A DNA stretch of 64,000 bases. Origin: Clitoria ternatea (Eukaryota > Streptophyta > Magnoliopsida > Fabales > Fabaceae). Under the pieces are notes generated by a model that was not told where the DNA came from, made no database searches, and saw nothing but the letters and a program-made list of their open reading frames with translations. Made by a program: the position numbers and the translations under genes. The stretch is from positions 41,616,501 to 41,680,500 of the forward strand of contig CM075674.1 in the NCBI GenBank assembly GCA_037962975.1, given 5' to 3'. This document shows positions 32,782-44,748 of this stretch, in pieces (position 1 is the first letter of the stretch; each line of letters begins with the position of its first letter).

Positions 32782-33261
32782 CCAGGCGTGGTCCCACCTT
32801 ATGCTGCATAAAATCACTCCTATCACTCACCTCTCATCTATCCCAGTTGAACGTTGTTGCCTTCTCTTTTCTATTCTTCAGGGCCATACCATCGACATCG
32901 CCAAGCTTATTTCTGAGCAGATTCACTTATATGCCCTTGGGTATAAAGTGAATCGCCCTATTCCATTCCCTCTCATCATATCTGCCTTACTGAGGAGGCA
33001 GGGAGTTGCTGTGCCATCACCAGAGTTCACTTCTTCGGGGAGAGTGCCCAAGGTCTCGGTGAACAGAGATTACTTTGTTCAGTAGTGCGAGCTTCCACCT
33101 CTGGAGCAGGAGGCTCAGCCCAGACTTGGGAGGAGGAGACCACCAGTACATCCACCACCTGCTGATGTTGTCGTAGAGGGATTTGCCAGGATGACACTTG
33201 AGCATCAGCATATGATAAGGATGATGACCAAATGGAGGATTGATGGTGTTATCTTTTGCAC
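32782..33261 (+). pseudogene. Plant-transposon-protein ORF of element A, 5'-truncated
   Basis: Starts abruptly at the B junction in the middle of the domain (HKITPITHLSSIPVERCCLL, then KVNRPIPFPLIISALLRRQG). The open part ends with a TAG after NRDYFVQ (about 33085), where B reads on with one further codon. It matches residues of 17483-17925 in B on the opposite strand. The N-terminal part is missing with the rest of A's middle. Function unknown. Confidence 0.75.
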
Positions 33262-34445
33262 CTTTTTACATACATTATTGTTAGTTTCATGTTTACATTG
33301 ATATTATTTTGGATTATATTATATTTTGTTTTTTATTATGTGGTGTGTTTAATTTTGCGTAATTATGTTTTTGCATGAAAAATCCAAAAATAAATTTTAT
33401 CTTTCAATAAATAATCAAATTTTTGTTAGAAAGTTAATTTATTCACTTAACATTTTTACACAATAAAACCAATTTTGTAAAATCAATTATTGATTCTTTT
33501 ATAACTTAGAGATTTTGATAAATTTAATTACAATAAGTTTATTAACTATCAAGCAAATTTTAAAAACCCAGTGAGTTGAGAGATCTTATTAAACACTTGA
33601 GGGTTTAATCAACATAACTTCATTCGAATTGATTTTGCTTTAGTCTTTGATTTGTGTTGTTGTACAGAGAATTCAGGAAAATGATCAAGGCACATTTATT
33701 GGTGAAAAGAAACCTTGGGCCAAACAGCTTACCTTGGTAAAAATTATTTTATCCTTTGAAAGCCAATTTGAGCCTAAAATAAATATTTTGGTACCCGTAA
33801 AACCTAAATCTGTTTTAACCATTCCCTATACTTGATTAATTAAAAGAGCAGTTGAAATAAAAAAATATCTTTAGTGTTCTTACAAAAATAGGGAGTGAAA
33901 ATAAGCAACTTGATTCTTTTTAAAAGAAAATAAAGTATGAAAAAGAAAAGTCAAAAATAGTGAAAAGAATCAAGTTATGGGTATTTATTTTTCACCAATA
34001 AAAGAAAATAAGAAGTTTGGGCCAAGAGAAAGTCTAAGAATTATAAAATGCTCTTTTATGATTTCAGGTTTTTGAATTCCAAGAAAAACCATTGATTCTT
34101 GTAAGCCAAGCCTCATTACAACCCGTGAAAAGACCTTGTGATTTCTGAATTAACTCTGTATAACCAACCATTGATTAGATGAAAATCAAAATTAAATTCA
34201 TTTGATTTTATGATTGATTGAGTGAAACGGGTTACCAATTGTATTGAGATAAACACTTTGTAAAGAATTTTATCATTAAACCTTTGTTATATTAGATGTC
34301 TATAATTGATTGTCTCAAAATGGTAAATTGTGTAATTACTTTTTGTGGTAAATTCTAAGACTAACTCAAAAATTTGATTTCAAATTTTTATTTTTTATTT
34401 TTCTCTCTTGCTCGAGGACGAGCAATGTCTCAAGTTGGGGGTATT
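33262..34445 (+). other. 3' untranslated region and polypurine tract of element A
   Basis: No gene. Collinear in reverse with 16339-17480 of B. It ends with AAGTTGGGGGT (about 34432-34442), the PPT, directly before the 3' LTR. Confidence 0.8.
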
Positions 34446-36013
34446 TGTTAGTCCTCAAATTTACAATAAATCTTTTAATAAAAATTTCATAAAAATAATA
34501 AAAATTTGGTTAATTTGTTACAAAATTAGGTTTTAATTCAATAAATGGATGTTGTTGGAAATAATCTGCCCTTGATCAATTTTCTCTAGTTTTGCAGTGA
34601 AAAAGTAAAGAATTCAAGAGAAAATTATACTAGGATCTGACGCGTAGCATAAATCCCACGCGTAGCGTGGACTCTGAATTTTGATGCTGACGCTACGCGT
34701 CACAGCCACGCGTAGCGTTAGTGCTGCGTGGACTCCACATCCAACTTGGCCAAGCACTCAGCTTTGACCCAATAATGGCCACCCCACTCAGCACCAATGG
34801 CCACTCCACTCAACACAAATGGCCAAAACACAGTGGAGACACATCCAAGTGGCCAAGCAAGATCAAATTTAATAATTTGAAGTGGCCATTATCAGTTGTT
34901 TAATGGAAGCTGAGTCAGGGGTCTGACGCCTAGCGTCACACTGACGCGTAGCGTCAGCACCCTTGCTCAGCCCTATAAATAGGGCCATCCAACACCATTC
35001 AACATATCCCATTCTCTATTTTCAGAGTTCTTTCCTCTCTTCTATACTCGAGTTTTGAGTATTTCTTTTAGAGTTTGTAGTTCTAGAATAGTTTTCTAGA
35101 TACTTGAGAGTGTTATGGTGTATTGTGATCGTTGTATCGTGAAGTTTCCATCGTCTTCGTAATGTCAAACTCTGTAAGTGTTGTTTCTACTTTTACCATG
35201 TGTAACTAATTTGTTTATGTTGGAATTGGTGAACTAATCTATTGAGTATAATGTTGTGAATTCGACCTCTGCATGTTTATGATTCAAGTCCATGTTAGTA
35301 TTTCAACATTTTATTAATATGAACATCAAACGGGAGAATGATTTTCATGTGTATTGAAACTTGTTTTATTAGTATGAATGTCAAACGGGAGAATGATTAT
35401 TCATGCCGTATTGAAACTTGTTTTGACGAAAGTAAAAGTTGGAATACCCTTGGTATCTCAATTCTATAGGGGTTGTTAACCATTGTTGCCATAAGGCCAG
35501 GTCTTAATGCAAGTTTTTACTGAGAAAGCTCACGAGGGATCAGACTTTACGGTAAATTCTTAGAATTTATATCACGAGGGATCGGTTATAATGATTTTAA
35601 GCTGCAATGACATGAAACTTGATGATTAAATATGCATGTCTTGAGTTCCTCATTGTTATTCTAGATTAGGGATCCAATTTCCAACATAATTTGTTTATCT
35701 ATGTTTGTCTCAAGTATCTTACCTATTCTAGATTATAACTCAACTTTTTAGATAGATTTTTATTTTCTTTTCAACTCATGAACTACTCAATCATGTTATC
35801 CTGTGAATACTGTATAAATTGTATATAAATCATTCTTTTGTCTATAACTTTCTTCACATTTACCATAGTGAATAGAAAATTACTATTGTTATTGGACTTT
35901 CAATCCCAGTGGAACGATATCTAAATTTTGAAAACTACAAATGATTGGTATGCTTGCCAATTAACAACCCGGTGGTAGAAACGAACGGTTGAGACGCTAT
36001 CGCTGGGTTAACA
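34446..36013 (+). repeat. 3' LTR of element A
   Basis: 1568 bp, TGTTAG...TTAACA, TATAAATA at 34974-34981, followed by GTTGC. Confidence 0.93.
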
Positions 36014-36018
36014 GTTGC
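36014..36018. repeat. Target site duplication GTTGC, right copy (element A)
   Basis: Matches 7394-7398. Confidence 0.93.
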
Positions 36019-36388
36019 CGGTAAGGAGAGAAATGAAATAATAAACTGACGGGGATATAATCACGGTTCTACAACAACCGTGGTAATAGCCAACAAATTA
36101 ACCACAGTTAGACAGATAACCGTGGTAATAGGGGAGTAAAATGACCACGGTTTCAAAACAGCCGTGGTTATAGGGGTGATATAACCACGGTTCCAAACCA
36201 ACCGTGATTGTAGATTAATTTTAAATTTTAAATTATAAAATGCTGGCACCTATGACTAGGGTTAGTAGTCAACTGTGGTTAAATATGTTTCCTATAATTT
36301 CAAAATTGCCATCATGTTTTTTATGACCACGGTTTTCCTATAACCGTGATTAAATCTTGTCCTCGTATTTATTTTTTTTACACTAGTG
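36019..36388 (-). repeat. CACTA 5' subterminal repeats and terminal inverted repeat
   Basis: Six or more copies of AACCGTGGT/ACCACGGTT in both orientations with short spacers, ending at 36388 with CACTAGTGTAAAAA on the minus strand. Such subterminal motifs are the transposase-binding sites in CACTA elements (family knowledge). TGT at 36389-36391 is the candidate target duplication. Confidence 0.85.
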
Positions 36389-36390
36389 TG

Positions 36391-36504
36391 TTGCTGGAAA
36401 ATGGAATGGTTGATAGGCACACTGGTCAGTTTTATGAGACTGTGTTTGATCAGATTGATGGCTATGCAATGCAGTACAACATAATTCATGACCACACTGA
36501 GTAA
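36391..36504 (+). pseudogene. Unrecognised exon-like fragment abutting the CACTA end
   Basis: A 37-codon open stretch ending in TAA reads LLENGMVDRHTGQFYETVFD, then QIDGYAMQYNIIHDHTE. Its composition looks like real protein and its frame opens directly at the transposon border. I do not recognise the family. It may be the last exon of a gene whose remainder lies left of the CACTA, beyond position 1, or a gene scrap. Chance is possible given the short length. Confidence 0.35.
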
Positions 36505-36867
36505 ACTCTCATGTTAGTTCTTAAGATTGTCAACATCGATCACTTCAATACCTTTTTAAACTCATTACTTTAGTCCCTAGCTATACATATCAAACAATAA
36601 AAAAATCAACTTAAAAATGATTCAAATGAATGATTTTTTTAAAAAGTGAGGTACCAAGTTAACTTTATATTTGTTTCTAAATTTTAGACTAGTTTACCTG
36701 CATAATTGAATTGAATTTTGAAATCAATTTTATCTGAAGGAACATGTGTAATCTGCTTTTGTAAATTTTGTGTAAAATCCAATTGAATTGGTGTAGTAGC
36801 TAATGTGTGGTCCAACTTATAAGTGAATTTGTATAATGTGTGGTCCAACATGTGTAATTTGCATAAC

Positions 36868-36962
36868 ATTGTGTTTAGGGTTTAGGGTTTTTAGGTGTTT
36901 ATGGGTTTTAGGAGTTTATGGGTTTACGGGTCTTTAAGGTTTAGGATTTAGGGTTTAGAGGT
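36868..36962 (+). repeat. Degenerate telomere-like TTTAGGG repeats
   Basis: Two perfect TTTAGGG units in a row near 36874-36890, then variants such as TTTATGGG, TTTACGGG and TTTAAGG to GATTTAGGGTTTAGAGG. Confidence 0.65.
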
Positions 36963-38138
36963 GATTGACTGAAGGAGTGTGTCGTTCAATGGGGGCTATC
37001 ATGGGGCCACTGATAACTACAATTATGATTGCTTTAAAGGATTTATATGCTGAATTTGTTTTGGGAGAACTTGATAACAGTACAAGGTAGAAGGCAAGCT
37101 AGACCTCTCTAGTAGATTGTTCTTTGCCATTCAATTAGTGGAGCCTGTCCCTAGGCTTATAATTTGTTGTAAATACATTTCAACTATATCATTAGATATT
37201 GTAATTGACATAATAGGACTATATTTTCCCTCTTGATTATAACTTCCATTTTAGGGTTCCACGAGTCACAACCATTCTCATATGGTGGTAGTGTTTCATA
37301 GTTGTATTACGTTGTACATTTAGTCTTGTTTCGTACTCCTGAAAGACTACTTATTCTTTGTACCAATGGAGGAAAAAAACACTTGTAATGTTGTCTAATA
37401 TGAACTCTACAGTTTTCTTGCATTTAGCCACCGAGATGGATTTCAGCTACTCTGGTTGCTTGTTCATAGCTTTAACAATTAAGCTGTATCAAAAGAAGGA
37501 TATTATTTATTGTTGTTATCAGCTCTAAATTAATCTAATAAATAATTAGTAGCCTTTCTAAGTAGAGGAGTTCATAACTTAGTTGTATTTTTGTTTCGGT
37601 AGGAATGAATGATGGAATTATTTTTGTTCACAACCAGTCTAGTAACCTAAAATTCTAGAGGAGGGTTATATTAGGCTCAATAATGTGTTTGAATTATAAG
37701 TGGGACTTTCAAGCCATAGTTATACAACTATAAAAAAAGGGAAAAAGAAGGATCCATGATCTAGGCCCAATATAACAGGGACGTAACTAAATCCGCCTAA
37801 GGTAAAGAGGGAATCGAAACCCCTTTTATTCTGGCCTAAAATAAGAGGAAGAAGGAGTGTTGTGGGGTCCCTTCTCAATCAAGGAGAAATAACTTTAACT
37901 ACTAGAGCAAACAAATAATAAAGGAAAAAGTCTAAAATAAAAAAGTAATCTTTACACCGATTGTGAAAATAGGACCGGTGTATAAAATGTTATATTTTCA
38001 TCACACTTTGATTTTTTAAATTCAACAGTATAAAAAAATAATGTTAATATCTAAAATACTTATTATCAAATGTTATACCTGATTATAAAAAAATTACTAT
38101 AATTAGTTTTTTATTATTTATAAAATTTAATGAGTACA

Positions 38139-38139
<1 letters not shown>

Positions 38140-38221
<82 letters not shown>
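38140..38221. repeat. (AAT)n microsatellite
   Basis: About 27 uninterrupted AAT units. Confidence 0.97.
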
Positions 38222-38223
<2 letters not shown>

Positions 38224-40691
38224 CAAATGCAACCCATATATATGCTAGTTTTTTTATACAACTAGCTCTGATAGTGAGTCATGATTAAAATCAAATTTAA
38301 CTATATATATTTAGAAGAAATAAAAACATATTCTATCCTAATTATATACATCTGTTAAAATATGTTAACAAAAATATTGATTCACTTTATAAAATAAATA
38401 TTAATTCACTATCTATCTTGGCAGAATATTTAACCTAATCAAATTTAATAATATTTATTATTTGCATTTTCCACAATGGTCAAATATTTTCAGTCTATCC
38501 AATTTAAATAAGTATGATTATTTAAACACCTAGTGTTTATTCTATTTTATTTCAGATACCTGCTAAACATAGGGGTGGTCCTATGAACCAAATAAATAAA
38601 ATATATCTTTAAGACGAAATCTGACATACATAAATGTAAGTTGCTATTCGAAAGATAGCTTGGGAATAACAAATTAACAGTCCTTCAATACCCTAAAAGT
38701 CAAATTATCTTTCGAAGTTTTTTTCTATCCATTCTAGTGTGTGCTTAGTAATTTCACAACACAGATCATTATGTATTGAAAATACGTTTAATTATATTAG
38801 AAGTTTTTCCAAAAATATTTTTTCTTCAGCAAAATCAATTTTACTTGAAACTATTTCTTGTAGCTTTTGCTTCCAAAAAAAATCAATTTTACCTCAAATC
38901 AATTTAACAAAATAGTCACAAAACCAAACACGCGCTCAAACGATGCTGATAAACTACTTACTTTTGACCAAAGTAAATTGTGCTAAGAATCCATATTTAT
39001 TTTGCCAATTTTGGAGGAGATCGTGAAATTCATTAGTCAAATAAAAATCAAAAGCATGCAACATGTCAATTGGTACATAAGATTTTCGGATCCAAATTCG
39101 ATCAAACAAATCTTTTCTTGTAATGTTTTTTTTTTTAAGTGAAAAACCTCCAAAAATTAAAATATTATTACAACAATAAATTAACATGAATAAATAATGG
39201 CTAGTGCTACTATTTTAATATTCTATCTGTATTCTCCTTTTTCTTTTTGAACAATCAAAAGCGTAAGAGAGGAATCAGCTATCTAGCTCTGTTTTCCTTG
39301 CGTTTGGGCAATAAAAAGCATAAAATCTTGTAAATACTAATTCCATTCGCGTAGGAAAAGAAATACGCACTTTACTTGCTTTATTGGCCACTTAAATGTA
39401 GCTCAAACAATAACAAAGTGAGATAGAATCAAAGCCAAAAAAAAATTAAACTACAGAAAGTATAAAATAAAATTTTAAAAAATCTTAATTCAATATATTT
39501 TTTTATGTGTGGTAAAGAGATCTTCTAATTAACAATCAATGATTAGTCCTTTTCAAAGCAAATAGATGACCATATAAGTAGTTTCTCCCCATAAAACTTT
39601 TTCATAAGTCAAACTTTTTCATATTGATCTTCAGGATTGTATTATCACAAACTATTTAATCGCTGAAATTTTAAAAAAATATTTTAATTTTGCAAAAACT
39701 TTAATCTTATATAGTATGAAACGACACTTAAAGATTACATCGAAAATTAAAGGTTGCAAAACAGTAATTAAAAATAAAATAAAAAAGACAAATAATTATC
39801 ATTTTATAAATTCAGAACTAATGAAATTTTAAAATATCACCAAAATGTCTTACGCATCTAACATTGAGAATCCAATACAAGGGTTTACTCCTTTGTCATG
39901 TACATGGCAAGAAACCGAACCTTATTAATATTGGATACAATGAATTGGACAATTGGTTATGTTACTAAGATTGTAGCTTAAACAATCTAAAAAAAAAAGG
40001 ATAAAAACACCAAAACATAACATATGTGTGGAGGATGATGGGAGATAACCCTTAAAAAGAAGGGAAACAGTTACTTGAAATCGCATAACCCAGAATTATT
40101 AAGAAATAAGAAAGCGGGTGATGAAATTGTTCCATTCCTATGTAGTAGTTTGTAGACTTTTTCACAACTACAAAGGCAATGCGACTCTAGTTTTTAATTT
40201 TTATTTCACTAGTTGTCATAGGCCAACGCTTGACAGTAGATTCAAATTAGATATATTTTTCATGACTATAAGTGAAAGCTAAAATAGAACGTTTTGTTTG
40301 AGCCAAGCTAAATTCTTATAAATTTTATAAATTTAGTAACAAAACAACACCAAGGAGGAATTGGAAACCAAAATCCAAATTTCAAGGACCATGACCAATT
40401 AAATTGACCACCATACCGCTGCTATCAGTAAATAAACAGTAGGATTTAGAATCAGAGGGCAAAATGTTACAAAGCCAATTCACAAGTCTTCTGCAAAATG
40501 CATGTTAGGTGCCAAAAGTTTGAGCTGACAATGACAAGAAAAGGAAATTACAGAAACATTTACAGGATATACTCTTACCTAGATAGATTTGGCAAAACAA
40601 GGCAAGCCTTTTTGTTAACTTCAAATTAGAAAACACTCTTAGGTAGTAAGACTAGTTAGAGTAACCGCATTTTCTTTGATTTACACCACAA

Positions 40692-43600
40692 TTATGTAGA
40701 AACCTCGGCAACTGCAAGAGCAAGAGTCTCTGGCACAGTCATGGATGATGGTTCAGCCACTGGAGGTACAACATAGGACTGCAACAACTGAGTGTAGTGA
40801 AACTCAATCTGTAGTCTATGATGAAATGGGGTTTGAGTTGATGATATTAAACCCTTCTTCACATCTGCTTGCAATTCTCTTATAGGGATTGCTGCCAAGA
40901 AGCTTTTAATGTATTCTTTGCAAGCTTCCTTCCCTCTGCACACGACCTCCTCTTCCTGCTCACTCTTCAACTGTTCTTCCGCCTCCACAACAGAATCCAC
41001 CTCTTTACCATTAATTTGCTGGATTTGCCTGTCATTCTGATCTAATACTTCGGCAACAGTTTGCCGGTCACTGGTTGGTTTTTCACCTGATGGCGGAGTA
41101 GCATCTGGCATCTTGTATATCACCGTGTTGCTGTCGAATTTCAGGATAAATGCCTGATTGCATCCTTCATAAAGCCTTTCTCCCAAGGTATCAATGATGA
41201 AGTAAGCATCAGCTTCAACTTTGAGGATGAAGAAATGGTCATTCCAACTAATAATATAAATCTGGGGTTCACCATTATTGATGCACTCCTGTCCAGCATG
41301 ACTAATCTCATCCCAGATGTTATCAAACGACATGGCCCCATGAAGAAAATCAAATCTCCCCTCATCCATTCCTTCTGGATGGAAAAAACCAATGAAGGAC
41401 TTCCCAGACACCACAGAAAGGGGGCGTATTTTGGCATGAATGACTGTTTCAAGATCAAAATGTTTGTCGGGGAATCGCTCCCTGTATGTCTGGTTTTCAC
41501 ACAAGTTCCTCCACTCTAATGAGCCTTCTCGAATTAGACTATCAAACTGGGACTTTATCGGCATAAGATCATGATTGTTCTGGAACCAATCAGCAATTAC
41601 TGCAACAAGAGCTGTACATGCACTCTCACCTGCGGCACGTTCGCTGCGCTGATCAATTGAGGCAAAAAAGACCTGTGTCTGAAGCTTCATGTGGCCATCA
41701 CGGCTCATTATTTCTTTCTGCTCCCAGCTCCCAACAGCAAAATTGTCATCCCCAAATTCAGATACCGATGATCGATTTGCACCCGATTCATCCTCAGTCT
41801 TCTGTGACTGGCATACAATACAGTGTGAAACATCAGCACTGATAATCTAATCTAATTAACAACATTTTCCAAGTGGGAAGGTAAGTTGCCATGACTAATT
41901 CCTTATTAAAATAAATGAGTTATCACTAATGCTAGATCACTAGTCAACCACTAATAATTACTGCTCAATAACCACAAACACCAAAGTAACAATTTTCAGG
42001 ACAACAGCAACCTATTATTTTGTTCCTTTGCATAGTAAACATTTAGATCATATCATAAAATCAACGAAAGAAACAAAACAGGTAAATTCTTACCCCATGT
42101 GAAAGTGATTCATCGGAGCTAAGCTGTCGCCGATCATAATCAATATCATCACCACCTTCTTCTCCATAAGCCTTCTTCAACAATGGCTCTCCCTTAGATT
42201 TAGGTGATCTGAAGCTCAACTTCCGCTTTCTCCAAGGCAATATGCTGCGCCTTGAACTTTGCAACACATAAGGCTCAGATGCTGACACAGTTGAATCCTC
42301 CACCTTTGAAACCCCAACATCTGATCTATAATTGCTGTAGTAAAACCAATCTTCATCCTCACTGTTCACCCTCATGCTGGAGTAAAACGACCCACCAGCA
42401 TTAGCATAGGCCAGTTTTCCATAACTGAAAGACTTCCTCACACTGGAATCCTCCTTTGCCTCATCCGAATCACCATACTCAAAATCCTCAGGGGAATCAG
42501 AGTCAAAAGGGTAATTGTATTCACCATCCTCACTCCTAGCAGAGAAGTTCCCCTCACTTCCCTCTTCCTCACTACTGGCCTTTTTGGCCTTCCTTGCAGA
42601 CACAAACTCAGTCAAAATCTTCACCTTCCTAAGACCGGCTTTGATAGTCGATAGCTCGTCTTTCTCCGCCAAAGCAGCATCCCCTGACTGAGCCAAGGGT
42701 GAAGCCACAGGCACAGGCACTAGTGATTTATGAACAAGCTCTGTGTTCTCTTGAGCTGTTCTTAGCTCCACCAAACTAATTGATATCTGCACACAACCAA
42801 TAACTGTCACAACAAAACACAGCAAATATGAACACCAATATTCAACACCAAACAACAACTATTTCTATTACAGTGTCAATTGAATCAGCTTGCATCAAAA
42901 TAAAACAGTTCAGTGACTAAAAAAACATTGAGAATGATGGAAAAATAGAAAATACATACACTGAGTGAAGGAGAAGATTCCCCAGAACCAGAAACTATGA
43001 GAGGAATGTTCAAATCAAAATCCCTTTGATCAATTGCCGATGCAAATTCAGCTAAATTCAAAGAGGCAGTTCCAACCACAGGTACCTTTGCCTTTGACCT
43101 TTGATTCAAACCCTGCAACACAGAACCATTTCAAAAGTTCAAATCAAACTCAGAGGAATACTATTTTTGTTTTTAAAAAAATTCCCTTTTCAATTAAATT
43201 AACCCAGATAATTTTTTTCCTAAATAAAAAAATAGCCAATAAAACACAGATTTTGGGAAGCGGAAGTTCCAAAATAAGAAACACCAAAAATAATTCTTTT
43301 TTTTACTAGCCCAAATCAAAATTTTAAAAATTGAGAAATTCAAAGAGGGGAAGAGAGAGAGAGAGACATTGAAGAGAGAGAAAGCGATTTCCCAGGGGTG
43401 AAAGGCATTGTCTTTGTAGGAAGAGAGGGTGCAAGAGGCGTGAAACTCCTCGTCCCACGAAACGACGTCGTTTTGGGGGTCAGGGAGTGCTTCTCCGGTG
43501 AAGTTTCTAGCGACGGCGTTGCGGCGAAGGGAACTGAGGGCGAGTTTGGGACCCTTCCATCGAATTTCGAGGGCGAAACCTTCGTTGTGTGGACTCGGCC

Positions 43601-43709
43601 GCACCAGATCGCAGCCGTGGAGGGTGAGGGTCTTAACGACAAGCTTCACTTCGTACTTCTTCGACACCAGAGGAGGCCACGGCCTCCACTTCATCATCTT
43701 CACCACCAT
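40692..43709 (-). CDS. NT-C2 (EEIG1/EHBP1 N-terminal-type) domain protein, four exons, intact
   Basis: Exons 43709-43368, 43112-42960, 42786-42094 and 41807-40692 join in phase 0 with GT/AG borders, giving 767 residues. Start: ATG of MVVKMMKWRPWPPL at 43709. Residues 1 to about 165 form the NT-C2 domain (KYEVKLVVKTLTLHG, ALEIRWKGPK, then after the first intron KVPVVGTASLNLAEFA and DLNIPLIV), a C2-like fold thought to bind membranes or partners. Residues 166-396 are a low-complexity linker with acidic SEEEGSEG and SPEDFEYGDSDE runs and a basic RRSILPWRKRKLSFRS stretch. Residues 397-767 are a conserved plant-specific part (WEQKEIMSRDGHMKLQTQVF, ESACTALVAVIADWF, YIISWNDHFFILK). Plant relatives exist but their role is not well defined; some old annotations call them splicing-factor-like, which the sequence does not support. 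It is the only intact host gene seen here. Confidence 0.92.
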
Positions 43710-44444
43710 GTTCTCTCTTCCACCAAAACGGTGTCGTTGGAGAGATAAAGGGAAAGAAAAAAGAAAATGAAAGAAAGAAGAAAGAGAGGGGTTTGGAGTT
43801 TGGAGAGTAACGCGGAAATGAGAGTGGGATCTTAGCAAAGGATTCGAGCGCTGTTATATTAACGCCATTTTGGCATTTATGTGAGGTAAAGGTCTAAAGG
43901 AACACCTGTGTTTCTTTCTCTCTTTCTGTTTCTTTTTTCATAATATGACAATTGTTTTTAATTAAATGCCCCCTTTTCATAGTGTATGACATTGACCATG
44001 TTTTACAAGTTTTTTTTTATCTACAATATGTATTTATTGTTTTTTATAAGATATATATTAGTTATTAAATTTTATCTCTTTTAATATCAATAAAATAGAA
44101 TATGAAAACTTTTATTTTTATTCTAAAAATAGGATAAAAATAATTAGAAAATATTACCATTTTACTAGAATAATCTGATTTCTTAATTTACATAAAGTTA
44201 GTTAATTGATATAAAAAAGATAAGAGAAAATATTATTTTATCAATTTTTTTAACCCATGCAATCATAAGTTGCATTGGATAAATTATAAAAGAAAAAATT
44301 TCATTGAAAGTTATGATAAACTCGTATTGGAAATCACATTAAAATTTTAAATGAAAACTTTATCCTTTTAGTTTTTAATTGTGTATAAGATTGTAAAAGT
44401 TAAAAATTGTTGTTTTCTTTATTACTAGTTTTTGTTAACCTTTG
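43710..44444 (-). promoter_or_regulatory. 5' leader and upstream region of the NT-C2 gene
   Basis: On the minus strand a CT-rich leader (TTTCTTTCTTTC-type tracts at 43745-43800) lies just upstream of the start codon, typical of plant 5' UTRs. Beyond about 43900 the DNA becomes very AT-rich. No clear TATA box is assigned. Confidence 0.45.
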
Positions 44445-44748
44445 TAAGGCCCTTGCCACTATTTTTAGATTGATGGTTATTCTTATATTTTGAAACCCAC
44501 TAACACACTCTTTAACAAGTTTCAATATGTTACTCATCCTGAAATTACTTCAAGTTAAACACGTTTAACATTGAAGTTCTTAAGTGATAGACTGTCGAAA
44601 AGTAAATATATTTTGTTGGTATTATTAATTCATATAAGTTATTATTAATTGTATATTCATACATATACAGTCTTTAAATCTTTTTCATTGTGGTGTATAT
44701 TTGATCCATTAATATATCTCTCCTACTAGAAGCCTACCAGGAAGCTTA
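44445..44748 (-). mobile_element. Degenerate Cassandra (5S-TRIM) LTR relic
   Basis: Collinear with the Cassandra LTR at 61275: ACTCATCC, then AAGTTAAACACGTTTAACA, TTCTTAAGTGATAG (44578-44591), ATACAGTCTTTAAATC and GAAGCCTACCAGGA at its end. The first match is the 5S-derived part. Many changes and AT drift show it is old. It ends where the copia pol relic begins. Confidence 0.65.

Larger units (their letters stand above)
7399..36013 (+). mobile_element. Element A: RT-less Ty3/gypsy-type LTR retrotransposon with nested insertions
   Basis: Two direct LTRs of exactly 1568 bp (7399-8966, 34446-36013) start TGTTAG and end TTAACA, with GTTGC duplicated outside. The order from left is LTR, PBS (8974), gag, aspartic protease (to 14677), then foreign DNA to 32781, then a plant-transposon-protein ORF, PPT and LTR. 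The gag is interrupted at 9423-13053. About 2 kb of A, by comparison with element B, is missing between the protease and the 3' ORF. No reverse transcriptase, RNase H or integrase is present in A or in its sister B, so the family is probably non-autonomous. The PBS resembles that of Tat/Athila-group elements. The LTRs differ at eight or more sites in their first 340 bp, so the insertion is older than the copia inside it. Confidence 0.9.
1..36388 (-). mobile_element. CACTA (En/Spm) DNA transposon, left end outside window, interrupted by nested LTR elements
   Basis: The element's own DNA is 1-7398 plus 36019-36388. Its genes read leftward, so the 5' end is on the right. There the minus strand begins CACTAGTGTAAAAAAAA at 36388, the CACTA terminal motif, followed by subterminal repeats built on AACCGTGGT/ACCACGGTT (36055-36350). 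The coding part has a TNP2-type transposase (2711-5844), a Ptta/En/Spm-type protein (1300-2640) and an Ulp1-like section (1-1120), a known gene set for plant CACTA elements. The 28.6-kb LTR element at 7399-36013 interrupts it; the pentamer GTTGC is duplicated at 7394-7398 and 36014-36018. The other terminus and the CACTA target duplication (TGT at 36389-36391 is the right-hand candidate) cannot be checked here. All coding parts carry stops or frameshifts, so this copy is probably dead. Confidence 0.88.
36505..40691. other. Intergenic AT-rich DNA between the CACTA nest and the NT-C2 gene
   Basis: No supported gene. It holds a telomere-like patch (36868-36962) and an (AAT)n microsatellite (38140-38221). 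The short open frames, for example 77 codons on the minus strand at 38954-39187, show no recognisable domain. Confidence 0.6.

Noticed and set aside
38954..39187. A 77-codon minus-strand open frame that looks mildly protein-like
   Set aside because: Too short, no recognised family, no neighbouring exon found in AT-rich DNA.
41141..41519. Open frames in other frames and on the other strand of the NT-C2 gene
   Set aside because: Shadows of exon 4, whose frame is fixed by conserved protein content and splice sites.
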